A stretch of DNA of 64,000 nucleotides, taken from contig NC_134949.1 in the NCBI RefSeq assembly GCF_965638725.1, forward strand, positions 50,310,151 through 50,374,150. The letters run 5' to 3'. The stretch is from Aptenodytes patagonicus. Taxonomy: Eukaryota; Chordata; Aves; Sphenisciformes; Spheniscidae. Position numbers and translations under genes: made by a program. Below the pieces are notes generated by a model. That model was given only the letters and a program-made list of their open reading frames with translations. It made no database searches and was not told the origin of the DNA. Below, piece by piece: positions 1 to 14,419 of the stretch. Each line of letters starts with the position of its first letter. The stretch's first letter is position 1.

Positions 1-3000
1 CCTTTAAGGCAATACTGAGGTTTGCTCTGTGGAAGAAGGTACAGCAAGCTGAGCAATGGAGCATAATGCTTGTAAAGAGAATTCTAAAATTCACGGGAAA
101 GGCACTAGTTGTGTTTTCTATGATTAAAGATTTGTTTTGAAGGACAAGCTCAATATTAGAATAAATTAATATATATTTTGATCTTTCAGTAATAGATGTA
201 GTTTTATATTTGCAGTATAGAATTGTACATTGGCTGCAAATACAGTATAGTGCAGTCTTAATATGTTTTTGGCACAGTTATATTTATGCACCAGTTGTTT
301 ATTACATTGATTTCTGTAGGTCCAGTATACATCCTTTTTTTCATTCTATTAACAGAAATATAAAGCATGCATATCTTTATAACTTGTAGAAAATTCTTAT
401 TAAACAAATGTGATATTTTGCAATTAACATATTGTAAAAGCTTGGGTCACATAAAGTTCAGCTGAGACTTTTTCATTCATATAGTTCCTGTCTTGCTGAC
501 TGTTTTAAATTAGCGATATAAATTGCACAGTCAAGATGAAGAATCACATGCCTTCCAAGGATAAGATATAAAACAATAGATTTTCCTTTTTCTTTAATAA
601 GATTTTTGCCATCTCTCCACTCTGTTATTTAATACTGTCCCTTCAGCATCGTTTTATATGCTTTCCTAACCTTACTGTTCTGACTCATGAAGCACTCACC
701 TCATAAACCTCTGTTTGGAAGAGCAGGTAGGGACCAGAGCCCAGCAAATGGAGGTATGGCTTCTTCTGCAGCAAAGGGTGGGAAAGTGGGTGGGTGATTT
801 CTTCTTTCTGGCCCTATTTTGGTTTGTTGGGGTTTTTTTGGTAGCAGAAGTCATTAAATGGCATGTGAACATAGTCTAGCTAATTTTCAAGGAATACACA
901 AAATAATGTGTAAATTCACCTACGACATCTAAGTTGAAAACTGGTTGTGAATAAGTTTCATACCTGATAATGTCAGGACGTATTGATATTTCACCTTTAC
1001 AGCAACTGTGCTCCTAATTAAGCCATCTCAGTTTGTTTTCTCCAAAATTAATTTTCTTCATTTTTCTTTGTTGGGAAATGTGATCAAAACCTATTCTCAT
1101 CTAGTTTTCTTTGGCTTGTGATACATGAACAGAAACATTCCTTTTATTTGATGCAAAGCTCCTTTCTTGTTAATTCATATTTTCATGGCTGGAGGTGGCC
1201 AAGAAGTCTCACAGGTTGTAGTGAAAGAATCTGAAAGCAGAACTCACTGCAAGTATATCACTTTGCAGTGGGTGAGACCTAGCCTTCAAATATTGTTGAG
1301 TTACAGTCTCATTATTTTCTCTCTTCACTCATCAGTGATATCCTTTCTGTCTTTCCTCTCCTGTAAAACTATATTCTTTATAACTTCTAAGCACTTCTGC
1401 ATAAATGGAAACGCCTCCCAGTCTGTTTGCTTTTAATCCCCATTTTCCTAAAAAAAGTCTCAAGTTACTAAAACCTAATAGATATTATCTAAGCCAACTT
1501 CTTCCTTTTAGTCTTAAACCTATGTACACATCTGGTACACAGATGCGTACCCTAAAAACCAAGAGATTTGGGTGCCCAAAATTAAGAGTAGGATATCTGG
1601 GTCATAGGAGCATATACACGCAGAAAAGGTGCTTGTGGAACTTTTCACATTGTCACATAAAATGAGTAGTGAGTTTTTGCATTGATCACTCATAATTTAA
1701 ATTAAATATTACTCTCAAGATGAAATGAAGGCTAGTTCATTTTAGTTGGTTACATGCAGCAGAAGGTAAAGAAATCTCCATTAAGGGAAAAGGCCGTTCC
1801 ATGGGCACCATACAGCAAGCCACTTAGTTATAAAGAGGTAGTGTAGTGTTTATGCATGGTGTTTTCCATATCTCTAAATAGTGAATATACAGCCTGTTAG
1901 TGTATATATATTCAATAAACAAAAATGTGATATTGACTCAAATCTCCAGTAATAATTAGTTAAATATTTCTGTGAAGTCCTGCAGCATTTTTAAAATATT
2001 ACTTAAGGCTGACTCATATCAAATGAGTTCCACTAAAAACAATTCAGTTCCAGATTCTGAAGGCAGTAGGTGCTTATTATTTTTTCATCTGAAAACTTCC
2101 ATTCCTCCAAATTGAAATTTTATTTGTTCAGACTCTACACTGCACTTACATGTTAAATGGAAAGTGTTAGAGCACATACTATAAGCATTACAAAATTTGT
2201 GGTGATCCAAATCCTTTTTTTCCTTTCTCCTAAAAAGGAAATTACAGCTTTGGAAATTTACAAAAATGGTAATAGTGGTACAACCTATTAGCAGACCGCA
2301 ACAGATATTTTAGTTGAGCATGAATCTTTGTTTTTGTTGTTCTGAAAAATTGCTCACTGTCTTGCTTCAAACTTGACAGTGTCTATATTCTAGTACTGTT
2401 AGCCTCCTCTCCATTGCTTTTCAGACTGTTTTTGTACTAGACTGCACTTAATTTGATTCAAATTGTCAATGGCAAAATTCCTTTGATTTGATTCAAAGCT
2501 TGATCAAACCTCTTTTATGATAAGAACTGCACAGATGAAGGCAAGATGCTGTTTTTAAAACATATCCATATATATATATACTGTACTTTGTATTATAGCA
2601 TCTAAAATGTGCTGATCTATGTATGAAAGAAAGTCAGGTGGCCCTGGAACATGAACCAATTCAAATGATTCCTAATGTAAAGAGTGTAAGAGAATCTCAA
2701 GGAGTTGTTGAATTTGTGAGAAAGTTGTGGCTACAGGTAAAAATTTTGGTAGCAGCTCTGTATTTTAAACAGTACAGATAATTTATAGGAAAAGAAAAAG
2801 GTGGACCTGGCAAACTTGGCTAGCTCACTGCTTATTGTTTGTATATACTAATGCTGTATCAACGTAGACCTCCTTTGAAAATCATTGGGTGTTAAACATC
2901 TTCCCCTAATCTAAGCATTAGCAAAGCCTGTCTGCTTTCAGATCACTACTGTTTAAGGTCAGAAGGGATGTTGCATCATCTACCCTGAACTGTTGTATAA

Positions 3001-3707
3001 CATGAACCATTAAACTTCATCCTTACTGCTGTACTGAGTTCAACAAAATGCCTTTGCCTGCTTATGCTCCAGACAACATATAACCATGATCTAAGACATG
3101 AAAAGTTTGGGACTTTTCTAGGCTGGTTTCAGGATCTGGCAGGTTATGACAGGCACTCAGCACTTTCCTGTCTGTGTACAGAGGGTTGCATCTTGGGGTA
3201 GCAGCTGACATAATTTAGACTGACAGTTGAGTAAGGCTTATTTGTCAGACTTTTCATGCTTGTGTCTGCTAATGTGTCCTTGCAGGAAGCATCCAGAAGT
3301 AGAGGACTGGTTCCCAGGCTGGTAGGAAGGAGGGTCTGCTCAATTAGCACAGATCCAAGGCATCCCCACTCAGTACATTAGTCGTCTTCTGTTTCTCCTT
3401 GAAGTACAAACACCAGAAAACTTTAAGCTTATGAACTTAACAGCGTTGCCAGCTGGTACAGGAACAGTAGCTTCCAGCTTGCAGGGTGTATGGTGAGGTC
3501 CTGGGGAGTTGGCTGCTTCTGTTTGGGCATGCAGCTGCAGTGGGCAGCAGCTGCTGAGACAGTCTGCTCTACAAGACCTCAGTGGGAGTGGGAACTGCTG
3601 CCTCCTGCAAGGCTGGTTTACTGCATCATTATTCTTCTCCACGAGACACTCTCTCCCAGTGAGTTCCTATAACTGCAACCCTTTGCCTAAAGTAATGCAG
3701 CAGTATG
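1..3707. other. Intergenic, 3' flank of DCN
   Basis: AT-rich sequence with short chance ORFs (largest about 90 codons). I see no exon, RNA gene or recognised repeat. Confidence 0.6.
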
Positions 3708-3816
3708 GTGCTATATGGTTTAGTCTTAGGTAGTCCTGCGAGGAGCAGGGAGTTGGACTCGATGATCTTTATGGGTCCCTTCCAACTCAAGACATTCTAT
3801 GATTCTATGATTTTAT
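3708..3816 (+). mobile_element. CR1 LINE 3' tail fragment
   Basis: It contains the CR1 3' UTR signature (GGAGTTGGACTCGATGATCTT, GGGTCCCTTCCAACTC in shorter words) followed by ATTCTATG-type tail repeats at 3793-3816. It is a 5'-truncated copy, as is usual for CR1. Confidence 0.85.
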
Positions 3817-6800
3817 GTAGAAAGCAGCAGTCTGGTGTGCAGCCACATACCCCTTAGCTTTGAACATGATGTCCAGATAACCAGCACATAGCATTTGGCC
3901 TTCTGCCAGTTGATGCGACCCTCTACTGGAACATATCCACTTGGTGATAAATTGTCTTTGCCGTGAGGACGGAACAGTTTGGGAGCCAAAGTACAGTTTT
4001 TTAAAGTACCGCTCATTGTATTTTTTTAAATGAAACACCTTGGAAAAATCCACTGCTACTGAAGAAGACTCTGTTACCCACCAAGTTACCAAGTACAAAT
4101 TATTAAGAAACCCCAATTATAAAGTATTTCTCACTAACAAATATTATTTAGTTTTTCCCTTTAAAAAAAACATGATAGTCCTCATATGATAAAAGTACAT
4201 CAGTCTGATGAAAGTGCACCAGTCTACTCCTCTCCAAATGCAGAGAAACAGTGTTTAATGACTTTTTTTTACATATTTAATTTCTACCCATTGTCTTGTG
4301 TCTGTTTAGTCATGGTTCTGCAACATTACTAGAATTTATTTTCCTCATCATAAACTTCAGCTTCTTCCAACTATCTTCAGCCATGCTATCTGTGAATCTG
4401 TCACTGATATCTTCAGTGCAACTCAGTTTTATTTTTGCCTTATTACTAATAAGTACAGAGACACTACTATATATACTTTATATTTCCTCATTCTTCATGT
4501 CTCATACTTTTAATTTTTTTTCACTTCTAATTCCATTTAACTTTTCTACTGAAACAAGCAAGGTTATGGCTTAAATTGGCCTTTTTTGGTTGTAAAATCA
4601 GGGGGGAAAAGGTATTTGAGGATAATCTCTTGAATTCTTTTTAAGTATAGGTATTCTTATTTTTCTTCTAATTTTTTCCTCCCAAACAAATTTCCTCATC
4701 CTTTTCCTGTTTGGGGACATTGAGCTCCTCTGAAGTACTGGCTGGAAAAATGCTTTTGATCGTATTAAATGGTCAGCTTTGGCAACCACCAGATTCCAAT
4801 GCAGTGATTAACTTGTCTTTATTCATTGTAAGGAAGTCCAGAGTGGGTTTACCTCATGTTGTATGCAATACCTTTTGTCTTAGGAATTGTGCAGTGGTGA
4901 GAAACTCTATTAATGCTTTATTATAGGCTGCATGGCACTGCTAGCAACATCTCACAAAATAAAATTTCCCATTAGAAAAGCTATTTATTTCATAAGTTAT
5001 TCCATCTTATATCTCATTAAGATTACCTCCACTTCTCTGTGAGATGCAGAACACCTTTTTTATAAATGGTCTCACACGCTGTATCTCACACTTTGATCCT
5101 GAGAGACAGCAAACAGGTGTCTACATGTGTGCTAGGAGTCCAAGCACTCCTCATGGTCAATAGGGATCTAGTAAATAGAGTTATGGAGCCTAGGGAGTGT
5201 TTCAACTCTCTAACACAGACACCATAACAGTATTGTTACCTAAATGTAGGCATCTAGTATCATTTGAGATGCTCTAAAGTATCCAACTCATCTGTATAGG
5301 TTATGAGAAAGGACCTGTCCCCTTTTCAAGGGGCAGCTGATGACAAAGCACAGTACTCCACAGTGCCTAATAACAAAGCATCTGCTTTTAGGCAACTGCC
5401 TGTTGTCAACAGGCTTCAGTCAGCTGGTGATGCAAAGGCATCTACTGCTGTCTGACATGGCCTGGACAGTGGGGCTGGCTGCTACGACTCAGGATCTTGA
5501 GGAGACCTGTCCTGTCCTGAAGTAGTGGCAGGAGGCCAGGCACATTTAAGCAATCTAGAATGACATTAGACACATGTTTTGGTACCTGAATTGTGCCCTT
5601 CGAGCTCGAGTCCGGTAGATAGCCAGTCTCCTAAGTGAGATAATATCCTCACTTTGTGTAAACTGTCTGAACAGCATTTTTGCCAACAATTTTCTCTGTA
5701 GACTTCTCTTAGCTGAGTATTCAGCACAATATCTGCAAAGATATGTCACAGAAATAGAGCCAAGCAAACTGAGATGTATAAGCCTGGAGACAGTCATGAT
5801 CTATTCCACCACAGGTATTTTCCATTTTCTTACCACCTCTAAAAAACATAGCAATAAAAAAGCCAAAATAGGGAATTTTTTGAAAGGTCAAATAAAAATT
5901 TAGAAGACAGTCCTCTGCTTCCATTAGATCATCACCTGAGTCCTCACTGAAGAGTTTTCTTTTGTTTTAGTCAAACAAAGCTTTTCAATAGTTTTCATAT
6001 ATAATTGTATAAGTTATAGATATTGGAAAGGGCAGAAACAATTTAAAAGATTTTGCATCACAAGTGTTCATAGGCTTATTTTGAATTGACACAAGAGTGC
6101 CTAAGGTCTAATTTGCTCTCCATCCAACCCAAGAAGGGATAAGCTGTACCAGCATTTCCCTCATCCTGTGTTGATTGTTCACCTCTCATAGATTTTAGAC
6201 CTCTGTCTACTTAGCCTGACTCTTTTTTCTTTACCGCTTTGTATTCTTTGGACTTCAGTAAGCACTTAGCAATTGTATTTGGATAATTATGTATCTGTAT
6301 ATTTATACACATGTATGTCTGTTTGCTAAATGGCAAAATGATTTGGACAAAAAACTGGAATCAACATCTATCCCTTGAGCTTCCCAGTTGTCTTTTTCAT
6401 GTTTTCTTAATATTTAAAATTACTTTTGCTTATATAGATACGTTTGCTACAAAACAGAATAGCATTTTCAAAGATGCTGCACCTTTTTGGAATAGCGATA
6501 TGAAGCTAACCTAGAGGGAATTTCTTTCATTCTCTCTTCAAATGCTGGGTTGCAATTTCTTTTGGGCTGTAGGTATGGAAAGTAAAACATTGCAATCAAA
6601 TTTTGTAACTCCTCCAAACTCTCAGTCAGATCAGAACTCTATGTTATCAGCTGTTCAAAGATATAAAAAGACAGAGATAAACTTTGCCAGGAAGGGCTGA
6701 AGAAAGCATTACAACTGACTGAGAAGAAAAAATAGGAAAGCATTCAGACAACAAGCAGGTAACAACATTGTCAATATTTGGGGAGATCAATAAAAAATAT

Positions 6801-8384
6801 TCATGTCACCACACTTAAAATTATTGTATATATGCAAATGGATGACTTACCTCCCCTTTAGGCTCTACCTACACTAGTAAATCATGTAGTGCCTCTGGCA
6901 CTGGCAAGTCATTTTTTATAGTATTAGTTTATTAGAATGGGCTTTTCCATGATTCTAGCCCAAACTGAACAATTCCTAGCCATGGTTTGGGACTTACCAT
7001 TCTCAACAGAGAGTTTAAATGAAGCCACCCTGTTTCGTGGGGTAAGATAGCAGAGATGGGGCTAAGTCATGCTAGTTGATCCCGAGCTAGAAAATGGCAG
7101 CTTTAGACTCTGGAATATAACCTGGGCCATCAATAAGAAAACAGACATTCAGGTCCTGAGGTCTGCTGACATTAGCTGATCCACAATTTGAATTTTATTA
7201 AATTATAATTTCATTGTTTTCACCATTTTCTCAAAATTTATGTGTGTTTGCATGCATGTGTGTGTGCATATGTCACTCTTGTTTTATGCTGAAGTTTTAA
7301 AGAAGATACATGGATTATTTTTAATTTTCAGAAGAGAAACAAATATGTTCCAGAAATAAGATCTGATTCCAAGCTTTAGCACAGTAATAATTTTTAAGTG
7401 GAAAAGGTGGTTTCGCATAGAACTGCTGACACAAACTTAGCTACAGCAGTACCGGTGAGCAAGACTGTAATTTAGGTCATGTTCCTATCCCATAGATAAC
7501 TTCGATAATATAGCTAGCCAGTTGTGGTATAGCAAAATCCATTGCTCTTATTCCAATCTCATGAAAGCAGAATGAGACCTTCTTGTTTCCAGAGCTGAGC
7601 ATCACACATTTGTAATAACTTTGCTCATGAATGGAAGGGTTTTACACTGTGTCTTAGCCGTTAAATCTTTGCATTTATTATGGAACGTTTAACACAACAA
7701 TAATTGAATAACCCTGAGAGCACCTGGTGTCAGAAAACAATAAAAACAGGGCAGACACATTAGAAAGACCCACACCTTCTGTAAAAGAGTTTTGGTGAGG
7801 CTTTCCTGCTTTTCTCCTATCTTACTGAGGTTTAATCTTCCCCCTTTCTGGGACTTAGTAAAAGGGTTTTATGAGGCATGCAAATGTTGGTGAATGAGCA
7901 AGGCTGGTTCTGAGCACATGTGTGAGCCTGCATCTTCATGTCCCCTACATCCAGACCCATCAGAGGTTTGTGTTGTCTCAGACTGGTGACTTTTCTAGGG
8001 AACCCACATGAAGGTCATTCTTTCAAGCAAGTGGGGAATAGATGTGCAGGTGATAGCCCACGACATTTTGATTCAAAGCACAGTGAAGGGAAGAAGGTGT
8101 TTGCTTTACCAATGAGCATGATATCCTTCTCCTGAAAGTCACCACTAATGACTCGTCACATATTCACATGTCAAAACATTTTCAGAAATGTGCCTTCCAA
8201 GGTCTTGGAAAACAGCGTTTGAGCTCCTAATTCACTCAGGTGATGTTGAACATTTATTCTATACCTATGTGCCCCTCAGCCTAGTAAAGGTCATCTTGTC
8301 TATGTCTGAACTGCCTGTTAAGCTTGGAGCCAAGAGTGTCCTCAGGGAAGAACTAATTTATTTCCAGCATTTCAAGCTCTGTAT
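3817..8384. other. Intergenic, no gene recognised
   Basis: AT-rich. A stretch at 3813-4016 is open in two minus-strand frames (103 and 67 codons) and includes a CTCF-like word (3917-3929), but neither translation resembles a family I know. A 17-nt near-palindrome lies at 5398-5414. A GT-rich patch lies at about 7243-7271. Confidence 0.5.
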
Positions 8385-8830
8385 GTGACAACACACCACG
8401 TTCTGGGCCCTGAGCACACCAGCAGGCTCTGATTGCCCTGGCCAGCCTCACCCACATTCTCCAGCCATGCTGCCTCCACCCATTGGCTCAGCAGCTGTAT
8501 TTAAGCTGAACCCCCAGCCCTAGCTGTGTTGTGGGTATGCTGTGCCTGGTTTTGTACCTGGCATTATCTTATTGACTTGGTATCTGAGCTTGACCTTGGA
8601 CCTGCCTCCTCAGTGGACATCTGTCATTGGATGCTTGGCCAGCCCTGGTTGCAGTTACCAAACCAGCTCTGCTCTTCTTCATTAGGTGCTGTGGGACTGT
8701 GCACCTTGCTCATGAGGTTGCTGCCCTGCCTTGTGTAACTGCTGGCTCCCAGCTTGCCTTCCCTTGCACAGTTGCCCTGTCTTGCTGAACCCGAACAATA
8801 AGCTCAGGGAAAGGACAAGGACCTGAGCTT
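8385..8830 (+). mobile_element. Possible LTR-like or other unclassified repeat with promoter motifs
   Basis: A sharply GC-richer block in AT-rich surroundings. It has ATTGG (8482-8486), a TATA-like TATTTAAG (8498-8505) and an AATAA motif near the 3' end (about 8788), an order reminiscent of an LTR U3-R region. No terminal inverted dinucleotides, target duplication or internal retroviral sequence could be confirmed, so this is a weak call. It abuts the CR1 copy that follows. Confidence 0.25.
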
Positions 8831-8940
8831 AAATGTAGCTCCTGGGACAATGAGTGGTAGATGTCTGCTTAAGCAGAGGCTCTGGAAGAGTATGGTCATG
8901 GCAGCAAGAGCCTCCTGGTGTACTCAGGGCCCTGGTACTG

Positions 8941-9700
8941 CATATGGAATCACAGAATGGTTTGGATTGGAAGGGACCTTTAAAGATCAGCTAGTCCAAT
9001 CCCTCTGCCATGTGCAGGGACGTCTTTCACTAGATCAGGTTGCTCAAAGCCCTGTCCAATCTGGTCTTGAACACTTCCAATGATGGGTCATCCACAGCTT
9101 CTGTGGGTAACCTGTTCCAGTGTCTCACCACCCTTAACGTAAAGAACGTCTTCCTTATATCCAACCTAAATCTACCCTCTTTCAGTTTAAAACCATTGCC
9201 CCTTGTCCTGTCACTACAGTCCCTAGTAAAAAGTCTCTTTCCATCTTTCTTATAAACCTCCTTTATATATTGAAAGGCTGCAATAAGGTCTTCCCGAAGC
9301 CTTCTCTTCTCCAGGCTGAACAACCCCAATTCTCTCAGCCTTTCTTTGTAGAAGTGTCCCAGCCCTCTGACCATTCTCGTGGCTCTCCTCTGGACCTGCT
9401 CTAACAGGTCCATGTCTTTCATGTGCTGGGGACCCCAGAACTGGATGCATAACTTCAGGTGGGGGTCTCACGAGAGTCGAGTAGAGGGGGAGAATCACTC
9501 CCCTTGACCTGCTGACCACTTCTTTTTATGCAGCCCAGGATGTGATTGGCCTTCTGGGTTGCAAGTGCACATTGCCAGCTCATACCCAATTTTTCATCCA
9601 CCTGTATACCAAAGTCCTTCTCTGCAAGGCTGATCTCAATCCATTTATCACCCAGTCTGTACTGATACTGGGATTGCCTCGACCTTCATGAGGTTCACAT
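8941..9700 (-). mobile_element. CR1 LINE, 5'-truncated, with open C-terminus of the reverse transcriptase
   Basis: The minus strand reads the CR1 ORF2 C-terminus as 130 uninterrupted codons (9422-9030). It includes the familiar [44 protein letters not shown] and [16 protein letters not shown]. The CR1 3' UTR follows, ending in ATTCTGTG-like repeats near 8941. Upstream of 9422 the frame shifts (9519-9250 continues in another frame). An internal deletion near 9680 removes CR1 sequence before TTCATGAGGTTC. It lies outside the gene, in the DCN 3' flank. It is a dead copy, but relatively well preserved. Confidence 0.93.
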
Positions 9701-12700
9701 ATGTTCATGTACTACCACACATGCTTTCATGCCAGCCCAGAAGCTGTCCGTGAGGTAGCCAAGTGGCTAGAAAGCTCTTTTATCTCCTCTCTCGCTTGAA
9801 CTGTGAGGGAGGGTGGAAGCGGGTCAGAGGTATCCTCAGCTTCCTCCTCTTTAGGGCAGAGCTTTGGTAAATGGGACATGTCTTCTCCAATTCCTATCCC
9901 TGCTTTTTCTTTTTCAGCTCTGCAGAATAATCTAAAATCAATGTGTAGTTGTATTTTTCCATAGTGTGAGCACATTCCCGCTGCCTAAGATGTAGGGAAA
10001 ACAACAATCCTGTGGGTCAGAATTCTGACAAGGAAGTTCAAAGGAAATATTACCATTTCACAGTAATTTAGTCCTTTGAGAGCAGTAAGGAGCCTAACTA
10101 CTTAACTTTTTCCATAACAATCCAATTATCTGCATCTGTTGAACAGAAATTCACACAATCTTCTTTATCTCCCCGTAACCTACACATGCAGTGGCTCCTA
10201 CTATATGTCAGAAATGGTTGGCATGTCTTTAAAGAACTTGGTGTTGGAAATGAGCAGTAAGGGATAGAAGAGAAAAAAAAAAGACCCAAAAGGTTAATCT
10301 TTTTGTGTAATTTTGGTGATGGCATGATGAAATATTAAATCGCCTGGGGTTTAGGATCTCTCAATCGTTCTCCGTTAGCCAACACTTCAAAGACAGTGCT
10401 TTGTTTCAAGACTTCATTGCAACATATCCACTTTCTCCTTCCACGTTAGAATGATGTGTATGGACAAACCTCTAAAGGATTATTCTCAGAATTGAATAAG
10501 CCTTTTGAAGCATTTCAGTTGTCTAGAGTTTCTAACGTAGCCAAGCAATATTTAGAATGATTCTGTCTTTCATGTCAAGATTATTTTATGCATTTTGAAA
10601 TTACTTTTTTTTTCTGCATTCTGAAATTTGGTTTATTCTTTATAATCTTTTTATTCCCACAAAGATTCAATACCTTGAAATTAAAAGATGAAAGGATTCA
10701 TCAGCAGAATACTACATGATTAGCTTAATTGGTTCTGAGTTTTCCTGTTGAAAGGGCTTTCTAACATGCATTTAGTAGCAGACACATGGTCCCTATTTTC
10801 CATGCCTTTATATTGGGATTTGAACACTTTCAAAAAGTTACTGTGTGGAGAAGTACTAGCCTAATTCATCTCAATTAAAGTCTTCATCTGGAAGCAATAA
10901 TGTAACTTGTCCAAACCTGAAGTTTGCAAAAATAGTAGCAAAATCCTTAAGGCTTTTTCATTCAAATATAATATGTAGTTTAATATATTAGTTGAAAATG
11001 AATAAAAGGTGTAAGTATGATTTATCATAAATTATATACCTCAATACTGTTGAGTCAATAACATAAAGAGCTAGGAAAAAAAAACCCTGGAATTTTGCTT
11101 CATTTCATGTTAGATATGAAACTAGAAAGTTCTGTAAATTGTAACCATTTATACAGAATAAAGCAGTACGTATTCCACTGTCCATTCTGCCAAATGTCAG
11201 GAGCAACGAAACCTACCAATTAATATTTGTGCATATAGGCAAAATATCATGCCATTTATCACCAGAAATCATAATTTGCAAGTATTTGTCTTCCCTCCAT
11301 CTGGGTGTGAGCCAAAGACAGTACCTGGCACAATTCTTTGGATGAAACTTTTCTGGATGGAGGTGGTTTAGACAGTTTGTTTTTTGTTTGTTTAAAAACT
11401 ACCTTTTGTATTTAGACAGTGGGTGGTATCTTTTATTTAATTTCCCTTCAAAATTAAGTGCCCATCTGTAACTTTCAGTTCCTCTGACTGAAAACATTGG
11501 AACTATTCATGTGGGTAAATGTTTGCAGATGCAAGGCCTACCATGTTTGTTATTTTCCAAAAACTTCTTCACTGTGTTGCTTGCTGCAGCCGTACATGTG
11601 GATTCAGAAACATGACCATCACTGCTTCTCATCACACTGCAGATTCTCTGATTTTATTATTAGTTCCCTTTATTTCTTTTTTTTTTAATATTATGTTATA
11701 ATCTACAAAGATGTGTGTGCATGTATATATAGGATTAAAACAATACCATTTTTCATAGTTTTGTCCATTCTTTCTCCCACAGATTTAAGTCCCAGTTTAA
11801 GCAGGCAGTAACAGAGCATTAACATTCTTCTGGTCTGCTGACTTAAGACACCCACATAGAGGTAATCTCCAAAGCTTTCAAGCAGCATAATGTACACACT
11901 GAGTGAGAGAACAGCCTGACAAAGCAGTTTTGAAGAAACCACATCTTTGTATCTCAGAAAGGAAAGTGTGGAGTTTAACAGGCAGGGTAAGCAGCCCTCT
12001 GTAGTACCTGTATCTAGACTGATCCTCAGGCACTTATGGTACACTAACAGCCCCAAGCTTCCAGAGCAGGAAGCAGGGCAGGAGACCAAAGGCTGGTTTA
12101 TGTCACTTTAAATGTATCCGTTGATGAGTCTAGCTGTTTGAGTGTTTGTGTTGAGTTTAATACAAACACTAAAACAGTTTTTGTGCCTTTTCAGGAGATG
12201 CACAGATACTTTGTCCTATTGCAGCTGCAGCTGCTGGAGCACTGTAGGGTAATGTTTTATGCTAAAATTTATCAAGTATTTTTAGTTCCACTATTTCAGT
12301 TTGAAGATGATGCACTTAATATTGAACATCTCACAGCCCATGTTTCCCCTTCAGTGCTGTGTAAACTTGTTACTAACATGCTCCTTAATTTCTTTTTCTT
12401 TTTATTGAATAAACTATTTCCAACTAAATTAGCACAGACTAAATCCCTTTGGGTTTAAAATTTGGAATGGAAAAAAAAACAACTACCTAACAATAGCTTG
12501 GTAATGACCATGGAAAATAAGGCCACCTCTTTTGAAAAAAAAATTACAGAGATGTAGGCCAGTCCCTGTAGCAAAACTGACTTCAGAGCAACGTGTACAT
12601 TCAGAGAGGATGAGCAAAACCACATCCATGTGCAAAGCAAGAATATTTGACTGTGGATGTACAAAAAGGCTATTGATTTCACAGCTATGCACACTGACAA

Positions 12701-14419
12701 AAAAAAAAAAGTGAAACAGCAGAGTGAGTATGTGAATTTGTGTAGCTTCTTTTCATAAAGTCTCATAAATGTCTTTCCTCCTGGTTTTCACAGTGAACAG
12801 TAACTTTGTTACTGTCCCTCAGTGACACTAGATGGCACTTCAGAGTAGTGGTGGGATCAGAAAGTCTTTTGTAATCTTTTCTGGTTGTTTTGCGTATGAT
12901 ATTATAGATGCATGAAATTAATACTTGCATCAAACAAAAGTAATGTCTCAGCTTTCTGCTAATTTGTATGTATGACTGCGAGGTAGGTAATACTATCTGT
13001 TTAAAAATGTAACAAACATAAGCAGAAAGATATTATGTCAGAGTGGTTCACTAGTAGGTCAAAAAAACAGGTTATGGGCCAAAGAGCTGTTGCCAGACAT
13101 TGTGTTTAGAGGATTTGAGAAGCAGTTTGTGGAGGGAACTGAAAAAAATCTATAGGCCTGGAAATCAGAGCAACACGTTGATGCCAGGGATTTAAGACTT
13201 GATCCTTTCCTGGAAATGAAATTAGATTTGATGTCATTTATACCTCAGCAATCAAGTATATGATGACTGTCCATAAGCTGGTGCACTTTAGGAGAAACCA
13301 GCCAGCGCCCTTCTGGCCTTAAAAGACAAGCGTATATGAAGGGGTTAATTGATTTGTAGTCAAGTTTTGAAAAAATAACATTCTTTAGCAATATATGATT
13401 TTGCTAAACAAAAATGTGTATGTACTTTTGGAAAGCCTAAACCTGAGGGATATCATGAATTAAAAAAAAAAAGAAAAAAAAAGTGGGAAGGATACTACAA
13501 AAGCAAAAGAATAAGTTTACAGTATTGCCATGAAACTACAGTAAAACTTAAAGAAGCATCACTTCTTCAAGACATCATTTTCATTTCCAACTTATTTAGT
13601 CAATTCAGTAGAAAACAGACAGGACTATTTTCTTTAGTTAAAAACCTCTTATAGGGATTTTAATTAACACTTTAATAAGATTCATGACTAAGAGAAAATT
13701 GATACATTTAAATATCAAAAAGTAACAGAAAATATTGGCCATAATTCTGAAAAGCTCTTAAAATAAGAAAAAGGGAAGTCCAAACATTTACTCAGGCATG
13801 TTCCTAAGTAATGTGGTGAATCATAAGCATTATTAATTTAAGATGGCAGAAAACATATTGTTGTCTCTAATTTTATTATTCTGTCTTCTTTATCACAAAA
13901 AGATAGAATTTTAAAAATATTATTAGAAAATTGGTTTTAAAAGCAAAGGCAAGCAAGTGCTATCATTTTAGTTTGGATTTTTTATAATTTTATATTCTGT
14001 GGAAGAAATAAGAAGCCTCTGTATGTCAGTTAAATTCTTCCATCATTCTTGCAGCTGAGGATCTGTCAGTACACCTTTTTATTCTCATATCTGTTATTTC
14101 CACCAGCTTGAATTTTCCAATTACTAGGATATGTTTTGTTTCAGGCTCCCTAGGACGGTCTATTCTCACACCCGAGAGATGGCCGCACCCTTGCCTGCAG
14201 TGACCCCTCCGTGGCCCAGGGATGCAGGAAGGGATAAGATGCCTTAGGCTGCACCAGGAAACAAGGGTTTTATTCTGTTATGTGTTTGAGTCCTACAGTT
14301 GTGACTGTTTACCATCTTCATACTTTATGGAAGGATCGGAGACACACTGTTGGGCCTAAAGGTTTTCTACTTTAGCTCTCTTCTTTCTTTCCCCCCAACT
14401 GTTCATAGTTTGTTTGGGT

